64,000 bases of DNA from the NCBI GenBank assembly GCA_963717955.1, contig CAVQXR010000001.1, forward strand, positions 992,001 through 1,056,000. Reading direction: 5' to 3'. The translations under genes and the position numbers were made by a program. The notes under the pieces were generated by a model. That model was given only the letters and a program-made list of their open reading frames with translations. It did not search any database and was not told the origin of the DNA. The DNA comes from CAVQXR01 sp963717955 (GTDB taxonomy: Bacteria; Actinomycetota; Thermoleophilia; Gaiellales; Gaiellaceae). Positions 53,526 through 61,642 of the stretch are shown here, one piece after another. Position 1 is the first letter of the stretch. Each line of letters begins with the position of its first letter.

Positions 53526-55214
53526 CTACAGCTGCTGGTAGTCGGGGCCGTCCCCACCCTCGGGGACGGTGAGGCGGCCGCCCTTGGCGGTGATCGCGCC
53601 GCACTGGACGCAGTTCGAGGCGGTGACCTCGACTGTGACGGTGTCGCCGTCGCCACCGTCCCCGGCGATCTCGTAGACCTGGGCGGGGCACATCGCGACC
53701 CACGCCTCGGCGAGCAGCCGTGGCACCCGCTCCTCGATGCGGATGTGGTTCGGGGCGTCGTCCCGCGTCCTGTTTCCGGAGAGGTACACGCTCGAGAGCT
53801 TGTCGAAGGTCAGCTGGCCGTCGGGCTGCGGGTACCGTCGCGGCTTGCGGCGCTCGAGCTCGCCGTCGGCGTCGGCATGCACGGCGACGTCGACGGGCGG
53901 CACCTTGCCGAAGGAGACGGTCGCGACGCCGGCGCGGACGGAGCCGCCGACGAACCCGTGCTGGAATGCCGGCCGGAGGTTTCGCTCGCGCTGCAGGTCG
54001 GTCCAGATGTAGGAGCCGCGGATCGCGTCGTCGTAGGCCTGGAGCGAGCCTCCGGTCCAGGAGGTCGAGCCGCCGGCGACCGCGGCGACCGCCGCCTCGG
54101 CCGCGAGGCGCCCGGAGTCCATCGCGTAGTGGATGCCCTTCAGGGCGGGGACGTTGACGAATCCGGCGGCGTCGCCCACGATCAGGGCGCCCGGGACGTG
54201 CAGCTTTCTCGGGAGCGACTGGATGCCGCCCTCCGGGATCGTCTTCGCGCCCCAGCCGACCCGCTTGCCGCCGGCGAGGATGCCGCGGATGAGCGGGTGC
54301 GTCTTCAGCTCTTGCAGCAGGTCGTGGACGGAGAGGCTCGGGTCGGCATGGTCGAGCCCGACGACGAGCCCGAGCGCGACGAGGTTCTCGCCCATCGGGT
54401 AGACGAAGCTGCCGCCGAACTCGCGGTCGCCCTTCCCGAGGCGAAGCGGCCAGCCGATCGTGTGGATCACCCGGCGCAGCGGCTTCTCGACCTCCCAGAC
54501 CTCCTTCACCCCGAGCGCGTAGACCTGCGGCTGGCCGGCGATCCCGAACCGCTCGACCGCGGCACGCGTGAGATGGCCGATCGTGCCCTCGGCGAGGATC
54601 GTCACGCGCGCGGCGATGTCGGCCCCGGGCTCGAAGTTGGCGAGCTCGGACCCGTCCCGGCCGCGCCCCTTGTCGCCCGTACGCACCCCGAGCACGCGGC
54701 CGCCGCCGACGAGCAGCTTCGCGGCCGAGGTCTCGGGGACGATCGTCACCCCCACCTCCTCGGCGCGCTCCGCGAGCCACCGCGCGAGACGGCCGACCGA
54801 CGCGTAGAACTTGCGATCGTTGCGCATCTGCGGCGGCAGAGGGATCCGCAGCGCCCGCTTCGAGGTCATGAAGTACACGGCCTCGTCCTCGACCGGCCCC
54901 GCGAACGGCATCTCGGCCGTGCGCATCCCGGGGAACAGCGACTTCATCGCCTTCGGGTCGACAACCGCACCCGAGAGCGCGTGCGAGCCCGGCGCCTTGC
55001 CCTTCTCGACGAGCAGGATCGGCACCTCGCCGAGCCGTTCGGCCAGGTCGGGGCGCCCCTCGAGCAGCTGCCCGGCACGGATCGCGGCGGCGAGGCCCGC
55101 CGGGCCGCCGCCGACGATGAGGATCCCGACGTCGATGCGCTCGTCGGCCGGGTCGGTCGGCTCGGTGACGAACTCGCCGGTCGCGACCGGCGGCGGGTGG
55201 TCGGACGGGCGCAT
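53526..55214 (-). CDS. electron transfer flavoprotein-ubiquinone oxidoreductase-like, incomplete Fe-S ligands
   Basis: 562 residues, normal ETF-QO length. FAD-binding motif GILIVGGGPAGLAAAIRAGQ, then LVEKGKAPGSHALSGAVVDP, ALIVGDAAGFVNVPALKGIH, AMDSGRLAAEA. It takes electrons from ETF and passes them to the quinone pool at the membrane. The C-terminal cluster domain has CPAQVYEI and NCVQCGAITAKGG; the usual CxxCxxC reads CxxCxxI and the loop is four residues shorter, so only three of the four cysteine ligands remain. The terminal PEGGDGPDY is intact. Stop of etfA overlaps its start (TGATG). Confidence 0.88.
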   Translation of the reverse strand: MRPSDHPPPVATGEFVTEPTDPADERIDVGILIVGGGPAGLAAAIRAGQLLEGRPDLAERLGEVPILLVEKGKAPGSHALSGAVVDPKAMKSLFPGMRTAEMPFAGPVEDEAVYFMTSKRALRIPLPPQMRNDRKFYASVGRLARWLAERAEEVGVTIVPETSAAKLLVGGGRVLGVRTGDKGRGRDGSELANFEPGADIAARVTILAEGTIGHLTRAAVERFGIAGQPQVYALGVKEVWEVEKPLRRVIHTIGWPLRLGKGDREFGGSFVYPMGENLVALGLVVGLDHADPSLSVHDLLQELKTHPLIRGILAGGKRVGWGAKTIPEGGIQSLPRKLHVPGALIVGDAAGFVNVPALKGIHYAMDSGRLAAEAAVAAVAGGSTSWTGGSLQAYDDAIRGSYIWTDLQRERNLRPAFQHGFVGGSVRAGVATVSFGKVPPVDVAVHADADGELERRKPRRYPQPDGQLTFDKLSSVYLSGNRTRDDAPNHIRIEERVPRLLAEAWVAMCPAQVYEIAGDGGDGDTVTVEVTASNCVQCGAITAKGGRLTVPEGGDGPDYQQL

Positions 55215-56176
55215 CAGGCGCCCTTCCGCTGCTTCACGAGCTCCGTCAGCTTCGGGACGATGTCGTGGAGGTCGCCGACGATTCCCAGGTCGCAGTAGTC
55301 GAAGATCGGCGCGTTCCGATCCTTGTTGATCGCGACGATCGTGCCCGAGCCCTGCATCCCGACCTTGTGCTGGATCGCGCCGGAGACGCCGCACGCGACG
55401 TAGAGCCGCGGCGACACGGTCTTCCCGGTCTGGCCGACCTGCGTCGAGTACGGGTACCAGCCGGCGTCGACGACCGCGCGGGTCGCCGCGACGGCACCGC
55501 CGAGCGCCCGCGCCAGCTCCTCGACGAGCGCGAAGCTCTCGGGCCCGCCGAGTCCGCGGCCTCCGGCGACGATGATCTCGGCCTCCTCGATCGACGGCCC
55601 CTCGCTCTCGGCGATCTCCTGGTCGACGAGCGCGGCGGCTGCCGACCAGTCCTGCACCTGCACGGCCACGTTCTCGACGGCCCCCGCACCGCCCCGCTCC
55701 ACCGGCTCGAAGGTGCCCGAGCGGACGAGCGCGACTCGTGTCGGCGTCGTCCAGCCGACGTCGACGATCACGGAATCCTGGAGTGCGAGACGCGTGCCGG
55801 TCAGCATGTCGCCGTCGCGCGAGACATCGGTCAGGTCCCAGTTCAGACCGGCCTCGAGCCGCGCCGCGACGCCCGCCGCAATGTCGGCCGCGAGCACCGA
55901 CGCCGCGAAGAGCACGGTCGAGGCTCCCGTGTCCCTCGCGAGCTGCGCGATCACGTCGACCCGTGGCTGCGGCAGCGGTGCGGCGAGCGTTGGATCGTCG
56001 GCCGCGTAGACCGTCGCCGCGCCGTACGGACCGACCCGGTCGGCGACCCCGGCGATCCCCGCTCCGCAGACGATCGCGGCGACGTCGTCCCAGAGCTCGG
56101 CGGCCCGGGAGAGGACGCCGAGTGAGGCCTTCGTGGGCTCCCCGTCGTGATGCTCGACGAAGACGAGCGTGCTCAC
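55214..56176 (-). CDS. etfA: electron transfer flavoprotein alpha subunit
   Basis: 320 residues from GTG at 56176, overlapping the etfB stop (GTGA). N-terminal domain VSTLVFVEHHDGEPTKASLG; the FAD domain shows VAGGRGLGGPESFALVEELA, AVVDAGWYPYSTQVGQTGKT, and the signature VACGVSGAIQHKVGMQGSGT followed by IVAINKDRNAPIFDYCDLGI. It accepts electrons from acyl-CoA dehydrogenases. Part of the etfB-etfA-ETF-QO operon. Confidence 0.96.
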   Translation of the reverse strand: MSTLVFVEHHDGEPTKASLGVLSRAAELWDDVAAIVCGAGIAGVADRVGPYGAATVYAADDPTLAAPLPQPRVDVIAQLARDTGASTVLFAASVLAADIAAGVAARLEAGLNWDLTDVSRDGDMLTGTRLALQDSVIVDVGWTTPTRVALVRSGTFEPVERGGAGAVENVAVQVQDWSAAAALVDQEIAESEGPSIEEAEIIVAGGRGLGGPESFALVEELARALGGAVAATRAVVDAGWYPYSTQVGQTGKTVSPRLYVACGVSGAIQHKVGMQGSGTIVAINKDRNAPIFDYCDLGIVGDLHDIVPKLTELVKQRKGA

Positions 56177-56949
56177 AGGAGCTTCCTCTCCGCGAGGTAG
56201 TCCGCGACGCGCTCGGCAGCCGTGCCGTCGCCATCGATGATCTCCGAGTCCCCGCGGGGCGGCGGCGTGGAGAGCGCGACGACCGTCGTCCCGGAGCCCC
56301 CAGCGCCGGCGCTGTCGGCGCCGAGACCGAGATCGGCGAGCGACAGAACGTCCTGCGGTTTCTTCTTCGCGCCCATGATCCCCTTGAGCGAGGGGTAGCG
56401 CGGTTCGTTGATCGCGTCCGAGACGGCGACGACGCACGGGAGCGGGGCCTCGATCACCTCGTAGCCGTACTCGGTCTGGCGCTTCACCCTCGCCTTCCCG
56501 CCCGCGACCTCGAGGCTCGCGGCCTGGGAGATGAGTGGGAGCCGGAGCCGCTCGGCGACCGCGGCCCAGAGCACCGCCCCGTCGGAGTCGGCGCCCTGCT
56601 GTCCGAAGAGGACGAGGTCGGCGCCCTCGCGCTCGAGCGCCTTCGCGAGCACCCGGCTGGTGGCGACGAGATCCGAGCCGGCGGCGCCGTCGTCTGCGAC
56701 GAGCACGGCTCGGTCGGCGCCCATCGCGAGCGTCTTGCGCAGCGACGGCCCCGCCTTCTCGGGGGCCATGCTCACGCACACGACCTCGCCCCCGTTCGCC
56801 TCGACCAGGCGGAGGGCCTCCTCGACCGCCGAGAGATCCCACGGGTTCAGCGTCCCCTCGCCCGAGCGATCGAGCCGCATGGTCGCCGGATCGAGCTTCC
56901 GGGGCACCGCCGTATCCGGGACTTCCTTGACGCAGACCGCGACTCTCAT
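56173..56949 (-). CDS. etfB: electron transfer flavoprotein beta subunit
   Basis: 258 residues. Starts RVAVCVKEVPDTAVPRKLDP; AMP-binding loop region VLFGQQGADSDGAVLWAAVA; signature VKRQTEYGYEVIEAPLPCVV; recognition loop INEPRYPSLKGIMGAKKKP (the Leu-containing YPSLKGIM loop that docks to dehydrogenases). First gene of the etf operon; a structured repeat (56964-57067) lies 15 bp upstream of its start. Confidence 0.96.
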   Translation of the reverse strand: MRVAVCVKEVPDTAVPRKLDPATMRLDRSGEGTLNPWDLSAVEEALRLVEANGGEVVCVSMAPEKAGPSLRKTLAMGADRAVLVADDGAAGSDLVATSRVLAKALEREGADLVLFGQQGADSDGAVLWAAVAERLRLPLISQAASLEVAGGKARVKRQTEYGYEVIEAPLPCVVAVSDAINEPRYPSLKGIMGAKKKPQDVLSLADLGLGADSAGAGGSGTTVVALSTPPPRGDSEIIDGDGTAAERVADYLAERKLL

Positions 56950-56963
56950 GGCGCGGGAACTCT

Positions 56964-57067
56964 AGAGGTTCGATGTGAAATGGGGTGCGCCTGGGGTGTC
57001 GTCGGCACCGAGAAGCGTGGCCGAGCAGGCCCGCATCCAGGCGTACGGCCATTTCACATGAACCTCT
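56964..57067 (-). repeat. structured repeat element, copy 2 (104 bp)
   Basis: Ends AGAGGTTCGATGTGAAATGG (56964-56983) and CCATTTCACATGAACCTCT (57049-57067) are inverted repeats with one bulge. The core GCAGGCCCGCATCCAGGC (57025-57042) is identical to copy 1 (25640-25657). The closing stem differs from copy 1 in both arms in a pairing-preserving way (GGCTTGAT/ATCAAGCC against GGTTC-AT/ATGAACC). Lies between etfB and the M23 gene, 15 bp upstream of etfB. Confidence 0.75.
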
Positions 57068-57150
57068 GGCCTCGGCCGGTGTTCGCAGGAGCGCGAACCG
57101 GCCACCGCGAGCAGGGCCAGTCGGAGCATCTGCTAGGGTTGTGCCCCATC

Positions 57151-58263
57151 GTGCGCGAGCCGGAGCACATCCGTCCCGGCCGGTCACACGCTCGACTGGT
57201 TCTCGCCGCCCTCTGCATGGCGGCGTTCTTCGGGACCTCCAGCACCGCCTCTGCGGACACGCCGAAGCGCATCCTGTTCCCGATCGTCGGACCGGCCACG
57301 TACACGAACGACTTCGGCGATCCGCGCGGCTCGCGGTCGCACGAGGGCAACGACATGATGGCACCGCGCCGGTCGCCCGTCGTCGCCGTCGAGGCCGGGA
57401 AGATCCGGATCCACAACGGTTCGTCGTCGGCCGGCTGCATGCTCTACCTGTACGGGAAGAGCGGCACTACCTACCTCTACATCCACCTGAACAACGACCT
57501 CGGGAAGGGCAACGACAACAGGGGCGGATGCAAGACCGGCGTCTCGTACGCTCCCGGCCTCCGGGATGGTGAGCAGGTGCGCGCCGGCGAGCTGATCGGC
57601 TTCGTCGGCGACTCCGGGGACGCCAACGGCGTCGGCACGCATCTCCACTTCGAGCTGCACCCCGGCAACGGCGGGGCCGTCTCGCCGTACTCCTGGCTGC
57701 GCAAGGCAACGAAGCTGCTGTTCGCGACACCGAAGGACGGCAGCGGGCGCGAGCTGCAACAGCGCAGCGCGATCACCCTCACCGGAACCGTGGTGAAGCT
57801 GGTCGAGCCCGAGCCGGAAGAGGAGCCGCCCTCGGGCGAGCAGCCTCCGACGGAGGAGCCGGCAACCGGCGGCGCGAGCGGCTCCGGCTCGGGTGGAGCG
57901 GGGTCGGGCTCGGGCGGGTCTGGGTCGGGCGGATCCGGCTCCGGTGGGTCGGGCTCGGGCGGATCGACCGCCCCGCCCCCGCCGCCTCCCCCGTCCCGTG
58001 AGGCCGCCCCGCTCGTCGCCGGCAGCCTGCTCACGATCTCGATCCGCACGGTGCTCCTCGGCGGCTCGTCGTTCTCGGTCACCCGTCGGGTAACGCTGAC
58101 GATCGCGGCCGACGTCTCCCTGCAGGGCGCCACGAAGAAGGGCGCAGCCGCGCTCGTGAAGGGTGCGAAGGTCACCATCACGACGTCGCCGGTCACGCTC
58201 GATCTCAAGGCCCAGCGGGCCGCCCCCGGCGCCCTCGTCGCCGCTGCCATCGCCCTCGGCTGA
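57151..58263 (+). CDS. M23 (LytM) peptidase with Gly/Ser-rich linker
   Basis: 370 residues from GTG at 57151; a TAGGGT box eight bases upstream could be a -10. The signal peptide (ARLVLAALCMAAFFGTSSTA) leads to the M23 domain: FGDPRGSRSHEGNDMMAPRR (first zinc His and Asp in HEGND), a tyrosine-rich centre, and the second His pair in GVGTHLHFELHPGNGG. All zinc ligands are present, so it can be an active D,L- or glycine endopeptidase on peptidoglycan. A linker of alternating Gly/Ser, then a Pro run, leads to a C-terminal beta domain (LLTISIRTVLLGGSSFSVTR). Candidate partner of FtsX, but not linked genetically. Confidence 0.88.
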   Translation: MREPEHIRPGRSHARLVLAALCMAAFFGTSSTASADTPKRILFPIVGPATYTNDFGDPRGSRSHEGNDMMAPRRSPVVAVEAGKIRIHNGSSSAGCMLYLYGKSGTTYLYIHLNNDLGKGNDNRGGCKTGVSYAPGLRDGEQVRAGELIGFVGDSGDANGVGTHLHFELHPGNGGAVSPYSWLRKATKLLFATPKDGSGRELQQRSAITLTGTVVKLVEPEPEEEPPSGEQPPTEEPATGGASGSGSGGAGSGSGGSGSGGSGSGGSGSGGSTAPPPPPPPSREAAPLVAGSLLTISIRTVLLGGSSFSVTRRVTLTIAADVSLQGATKKGAAALVKGAKVTITTSPVTLDLKAQRAAPGALVAAAIALG

Positions 58264-58324
58264 GTAGCCGGCCAGCCCGCCGGGCGACTCCTGGAGCTTC
58301 TGGCGATCGGCCACCGCCCCCATC

Positions 58325-58348
58325 GGTGCCAGGCACGTGCCTGGCACC
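58325..58348. repeat. REP-type perfect palindrome
   Basis: A 24-bp perfect palindrome: the left half GGTGCCAGGCAC and the right half GTGCCTGGCACC are reverse complements. GGTGCCAGGCACC-type palindromes are known REP sequences linked to REP-associated transposases, and a gene of that family starts 74 bp downstream. Confidence 0.8.
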
Positions 58349-58421
58349 CGGCTCGAAGTCGACACACCGTTGAAGCATTTCGTGCGCCCCACGCGACAGC
58401 CTGGGGAGTACCTTCGCAGGG

Positions 58422-58967
58422 ATGGCCCGACCGCCCAGACTCGAGAGCCCCGGCGCCTTCCATCACGTGACGATGCGCGGTGCCGGCGGCCAGCCGATCT
58501 TCCTGCACCCAGCCGATCGGAGCCTGTTCTTCACCCTGCTCGATCGCGCCGTCGAGCGCCACGGATGGGTCTGCCACGCCTACTGCCTGATGGGCAACCG
58601 CTACCACCTGCTCGTGCAGACTCCCGAGCCGAATCTCGGAGTGGGGATGTGCCAACTGAACGGAGGGCATTCACGGGCGTTCAACCGCCGGCACGGCCGG
58701 ACGGGCGCCCTCTTCGGAGCCCGCTTCCACGCGACGATCGTCGCGACCGAGAGCCAGCTCCTCGAAGCCGCGCGGTACGTCGTTCTGAACCCTGTCCGCG
58801 CGGGTCTGTGCCGCTGGCCGTGGGCATGGCCGTGGTCGAGCTACGCCGCGACCGAGGGACGCTCCGATCGCCCGGCGTTCCTTCACCTGAGCTGGATCCT
58901 CGAGCACTTCGACAGCGACGGGCACCGGTACCGGGCCTTCGTCCTGGACGGCCTCGGCCTCACCTGA
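58422..58967 (+). CDS. REP-associated tyrosine transposase (RAYT) family, catalytic residues lost
   Basis: 181 residues. Family features: GAFHHVTMRGAGGQPIFLHP, LLDRAVERHGWVCHAYCLMG, TPEPNLGVGMCQLNGGHSRA, FNRRHGRTGALFGARFHATI and ARYVVLNPVRAGLCRWPWAW. The HUH motif, normally NHYHLL, reads NRYHLL (DNA cgc), and the catalytic Tyr, normally in LNGLYAQAFN, reads LNGGHSRAFN. Single-strand nicking and joining therefore look impossible, while the fold is intact and the frame is uninterrupted. A palindromic REP lies just upstream. Either decaying or kept for REP binding. Confidence 0.85.
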   Translation: MARPPRLESPGAFHHVTMRGAGGQPIFLHPADRSLFFTLLDRAVERHGWVCHAYCLMGNRYHLLVQTPEPNLGVGMCQLNGGHSRAFNRRHGRTGALFGARFHATIVATESQLLEAARYVVLNPVRAGLCRWPWAWPWSSYAATEGRSDRPAFLHLSWILEHFDSDGHRYRAFVLDGLGLT

Positions 58968-59054
58968 CACCGAAGGCCGATTCGCGGCGGAACAGGCAAA
59001 CCCCAGCGCGAACGCGGTCTCGCTACGGCGGGCGGCCCGACGCCCCGGAAACGC

Positions 59055-59906
59055 CTACCTCTTCTTCACCGGGCAGCGCGCCGTCGCCTCGCAGACACGG
59101 AGAACCCTGACGCGCGGATCGGCGGTCGGGCCGTTCGGCCAGGTGAGCCGCAGGCGAACGGACGCCGCATTGTTGGCGTAGTTCGACTCCTTCAGCGCCC
59201 GGTCGCCGTTCACACGGTGGACGAGGATGTAGACCCCGGCCGGAAGCCCGGTGATGTCGACGAACTGCTGGTCGCGCCACGCCTGGTAGATGTCGCCCCA
59301 GCCGACGGATATGCCCTCGAGCACCTCGAGAAGCTGCGTCTGCTCGAGCCCGCAGGTCGAGTTGTAGACGCGGCGATCGGGCTCCGCCGGGAGCTGCGTC
59401 TGCGGATCGACGTTGTAGCGGTCGCCGAGACAGAACCCCGTCTTCTGATCCGGCGAGACGAGCTTGAAGTCGGATGCCCGCCGAAGCTCGTAGCTCATGA
59501 AGCTCAGCAGATGCCAGTGCCGGTGTGTCGGGTCCTCGACGAACGCCAGCGACCCGATGCTCTCCCGCACCGCCGACGAGCCGTTCGCGAGCGTCACCAT
59601 CTGGTCCGCCGTCATGAACTCGGTCGTCGTGTTTAGCCGGTGGCCGGTGATCGTCAGGGGCCCGACACCCTTGTTCTCGGCCGAGGCCGAGAACCCGAGG
59701 CGCACCTTCCTCTCGCCGTCCACAGTGACGACGCCCGCGATCACCGCGTCCGGGGCGAGAATCTCGAGATCAGGGAGCCGCTCGCCCCTCGCCCCCACAC
59801 CTCCGCGCTCGAGCAGGTCGCCGAGCGCGCCCGTCGCGAGCACGAGCGTCGCCGCGAGCGCGAACAGGGCGAGGGCGGCCAGGGTCACGATCCGGGCTCG
59901 GGTCAC
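59055..59906 (-). CDS. prokaryotic lysyl oxidase homologue, exported
   Basis: 283 residues. An uncleaved or cleaved N-terminal helix (VTLAALALFALAATLVLATG) directs export. The copper-binding signature is DPTHRHWHLLSFMSYELRRA, followed by GFCLGDRYNVD and the conserved region GISVGWGDIYQAWRDQQFVD, ITGLPAGVYILVHRVNGDRA. These match the lysyl-oxidase (LOX) domain family, in animals a copper/lysyl-tyrosine-quinone amine oxidase. A tyrosine for the quinone and the partner lysine cannot be verified here. It is one gene from thiE on the same strand (4-bp overlap), probably by compaction. Function in bacteria is largely unknown. Confidence 0.8.
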   Translation of the reverse strand: MTRARIVTLAALALFALAATLVLATGALGDLLERGGVGARGERLPDLEILAPDAVIAGVVTVDGERKVRLGFSASAENKGVGPLTITGHRLNTTTEFMTADQMVTLANGSSAVRESIGSLAFVEDPTHRHWHLLSFMSYELRRASDFKLVSPDQKTGFCLGDRYNVDPQTQLPAEPDRRVYNSTCGLEQTQLLEVLEGISVGWGDIYQAWRDQQFVDITGLPAGVYILVHRVNGDRALKESNYANNAASVRLRLTWPNGPTADPRVRVLRVCEATARCPVKKR

Positions 59907-60520
59907 TTCGCTCCTCCGATGACCGCGGGTGCCCGGTCGACGGCGACGCGTAGCGACCGAGCCGCTTCCTGCGGATCGGCGGCATCGCCGATCGCCCGCA
60001 CGACCGCGATCCGGGTCGCGCCGGCCTCGACGACGTCAGCGACGTTGTAGCAATCGATCCCGCCGATGGCGAACCACGGCACCGCGGCATTCTCGGCCGC
60101 GTACCGGACGAGCGCCAGCTCGACTGCCTGGCGCCCCGGCTTGGTCGGCGTCTCGAACACGGGACCGACACCGAGGTAGTCGGCGTCGGCCGCGTCGATC
60201 TGCTCGGGCGAGTGGGTCGAGAGGCCGGCCGGAAGGCCGAGCCGGCGGACGGCGCTCACGGGAAGATCGTCCTGGCCCACGTGGACGAGATCCGCTCCGA
60301 CGAGCTGCGCGAGGTCGGCCCGGTCGTTCACGACGAGCGGCACGTCCGTGCGACGGGTCACCTCGCGCGCAAGCTCGAGCCCGGCGAGCAGCGCGCGGTC
60401 GCCCGCAGCCTTATCACGAAGCTGGACGACGTCGACGCCGCCGGCGATCGCCGCCACGAGGAACTCCTCGAGGTCGGGACGAAGCGCCGTGATCAGGTAG
60501 AGACGCCGGTCGCCGAGCAT
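59903..60520 (-). CDS. thiE: thiamine-phosphate synthase
   Basis: 205 residues. Joins HMP-PP and THZ-P to thiamine phosphate. Motifs: LYLITALRPDLEEFLVAAIA, GGVDVVQLRDKAAGDRALLA, VPLVVNDRADLAQLVGADLV, HVGQDDLPVSAVRRL, and the phosphate-binding AVPWFAIGGIDCYNVADVVE. The TPP precursor site is complete. It is the third gene of thiG-thiS-thiE under the TPP riboswitch. Confidence 0.93.
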   Translation of the reverse strand: MLGDRRLYLITALRPDLEEFLVAAIAGGVDVVQLRDKAAGDRALLAGLELAREVTRRTDVPLVVNDRADLAQLVGADLVHVGQDDLPVSAVRRLGLPAGLSTHSPEQIDAADADYLGVGPVFETPTKPGRQAVELALVRYAAENAAVPWFAIGGIDCYNVADVVEAGATRIAVVRAIGDAADPQEAARSLRVAVDRAPAVIGGAK

Positions 60521-60529
60521 CGGTTCAGG

Positions 60530-60742
60530 CTAGCCGCCGGCAACGGGGCGTGCGACGACAATGCGATCGCCCGGCTCCAGCGTCATGTCGACGTACCGCG
60601 CGCGCTCCACCGGATCACCGTTCCGCTCGACGAGCGCGTAACGGCCCGCGACGTCGAGCCGCTCGAGCAGCCGCGCCACCGTCTCCCCCGGCTCGAGCTC
60701 GTGCTCGCGGCCGTTCACGACGCAGACCCGCACGTCGATCAC
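60530..60742 (-). CDS. thiS: sulfur carrier protein ThiS
   Basis: 70 residues, a ubiquitin-like fold that ends in GG (VARPVAGG), the site of thiocarboxylation by ThiF-type adenylation. Strands VRVCVVNGREHELEPGETVA and a hydrophobic core are visible. It donates sulfur to ThiG during thiazole formation. Overlaps the thiG stop by four bases. Confidence 0.93.
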   Translation of the reverse strand: MIDVRVCVVNGREHELEPGETVARLLERLDVAGRYALVERNGDPVERARYVDMTLEPGDRIVVARPVAGG

Positions 60743-61521
60743 CCGCCGGCGACCGTTCCGCCCACGGGGCTCGACGGCGAGGCCGCCTCGTGCTCCTCGA
60801 TCAGCCCGGCGAGCCAGGCCGCCCGGCCGGCCTCGACGCCGAGCCGGAACGCGCGCGCCATGCCGATCGCATCCTCCGCCTGCGCGATCGCGGTGTTGAC
60901 GAGCACCCCGTCCGCTCCCAGCTCCATCGCCGCCGCCGCGTGCGACGGGGCGCCGAGCCCGGCATCCACGACCACCGGCACCCCGGCCTGCTCGATCATG
61001 ATCCTGATCGCCTCGACCAGCTTCAAGCCGCGGCCCGACCCGATCGGAGCCGCGAGCGGCATCACGGTCGCGCAGCCGACCTCCTCGAGCCGCCGCGCGA
61101 GCACCGGGTCCGGGAACATGTACGGCAGGACCGTGAAGCCCTCCTCGACGAGCTGGGCCGCCGCCCGCAGCGTCTCGCCCGGGTCGGGAAGCAGGTACCG
61201 CGGGTCGGGGATCACCTCCAGCTTGATCCAGTCGGGGAGGCCACCCGCCCGCGCGAGCCGCGCGATGCGCACGGCGTCCTCGGCAGTCTCCGCCCCCGAC
61301 GTGTTCGGCAGCAGCAGGACGTCCGCGGGCAGGTACGCGGTGATGTCGTCGCCGCTCCCGACCTGGTCGAGATCGATACGGCGCACCGCGACGGTGACCA
61401 TCTCGCAGCCCGACTCGATGACGGCGTCGCGCATCACCTCGAAGCTCGGGTACTTGCCTGTACCGGTGATCAAGCGCGAGCCAAACTGACGACCGGCGAT
61501 GACGAGCGGATCGTTGCTCAT
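60739..61521 (-). CDS. thiG: thiazole synthase
   Basis: 260 residues from ATG at 61521 with GAAGGGAAGGA just before it. TIM barrel with GTGKYPSFEVMRDAVIESGC (catalytic Lys), EMVTVAVRRID, LLPNTSGAETAEDAVRIARL, IKLEVIPDP, VMPLAAPIGSGRGLKLVEAI and VDAGLGAPSHAAAAMELGAD. It condenses DXP, ThiS-thiocarboxylate and an imine of glycine or tyrosine. Works with ThiS; the gene for the dehydrogenase partner (thiO or thiH) is not in the window. Confidence 0.95.
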   Translation of the reverse strand: MSNDPLVIAGRQFGSRLITGTGKYPSFEVMRDAVIESGCEMVTVAVRRIDLDQVGSGDDITAYLPADVLLLPNTSGAETAEDAVRIARLARAGGLPDWIKLEVIPDPRYLLPDPGETLRAAAQLVEEGFTVLPYMFPDPVLARRLEEVGCATVMPLAAPIGSGRGLKLVEAIRIMIEQAGVPVVVDAGLGAPSHAAAAMELGADGVLVNTAIAQAEDAIGMARAFRLGVEAGRAAWLAGLIEEHEAASPSSPVGGTVAGG

Positions 61522-61525
61522 GTCC

Positions 61526-61609
61526 TTCCCTTCGCTGGCATGACCCAGATCAGGTTCGGCGGTCGCGGCCTCGTGACCGCCTCTCAGCCCCCGTGAGGGA
61601 CTCCCGCTA
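61526..61609 (-). promoter_or_regulatory. TPP riboswitch (THI element)
   Basis: On the minus strand upstream of thiG: the 5' helix GGGAGTCCC, then GGGGGCTGAGAGG (the conserved CUGAGA), a variable stem GCGGTCACGAGGCCGCGACC, then CGAACCTGATCTGGGTCATG and CCAGCGAAGGGAA. These match the THI-box core motifs CUGAGA and ACCUGAUCUGG...GCCAGCG. Binding of TPP would repress thiG-thiS-thiE, probably by hiding the ribosome site, which lies only a few bases away. Confidence 0.93.
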
Positions 61610-61642
61610 CCGTTCAGGGTACCAGCGCGCCGCGCGCGGAAG

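Noticed and set aside
55738..57150. A long upstream extension of the M23 peptidase frame on the plus strand
   Set aside because: It runs antisense through etfA and etfB; the signal peptide fixes the real start at GTG 57151.
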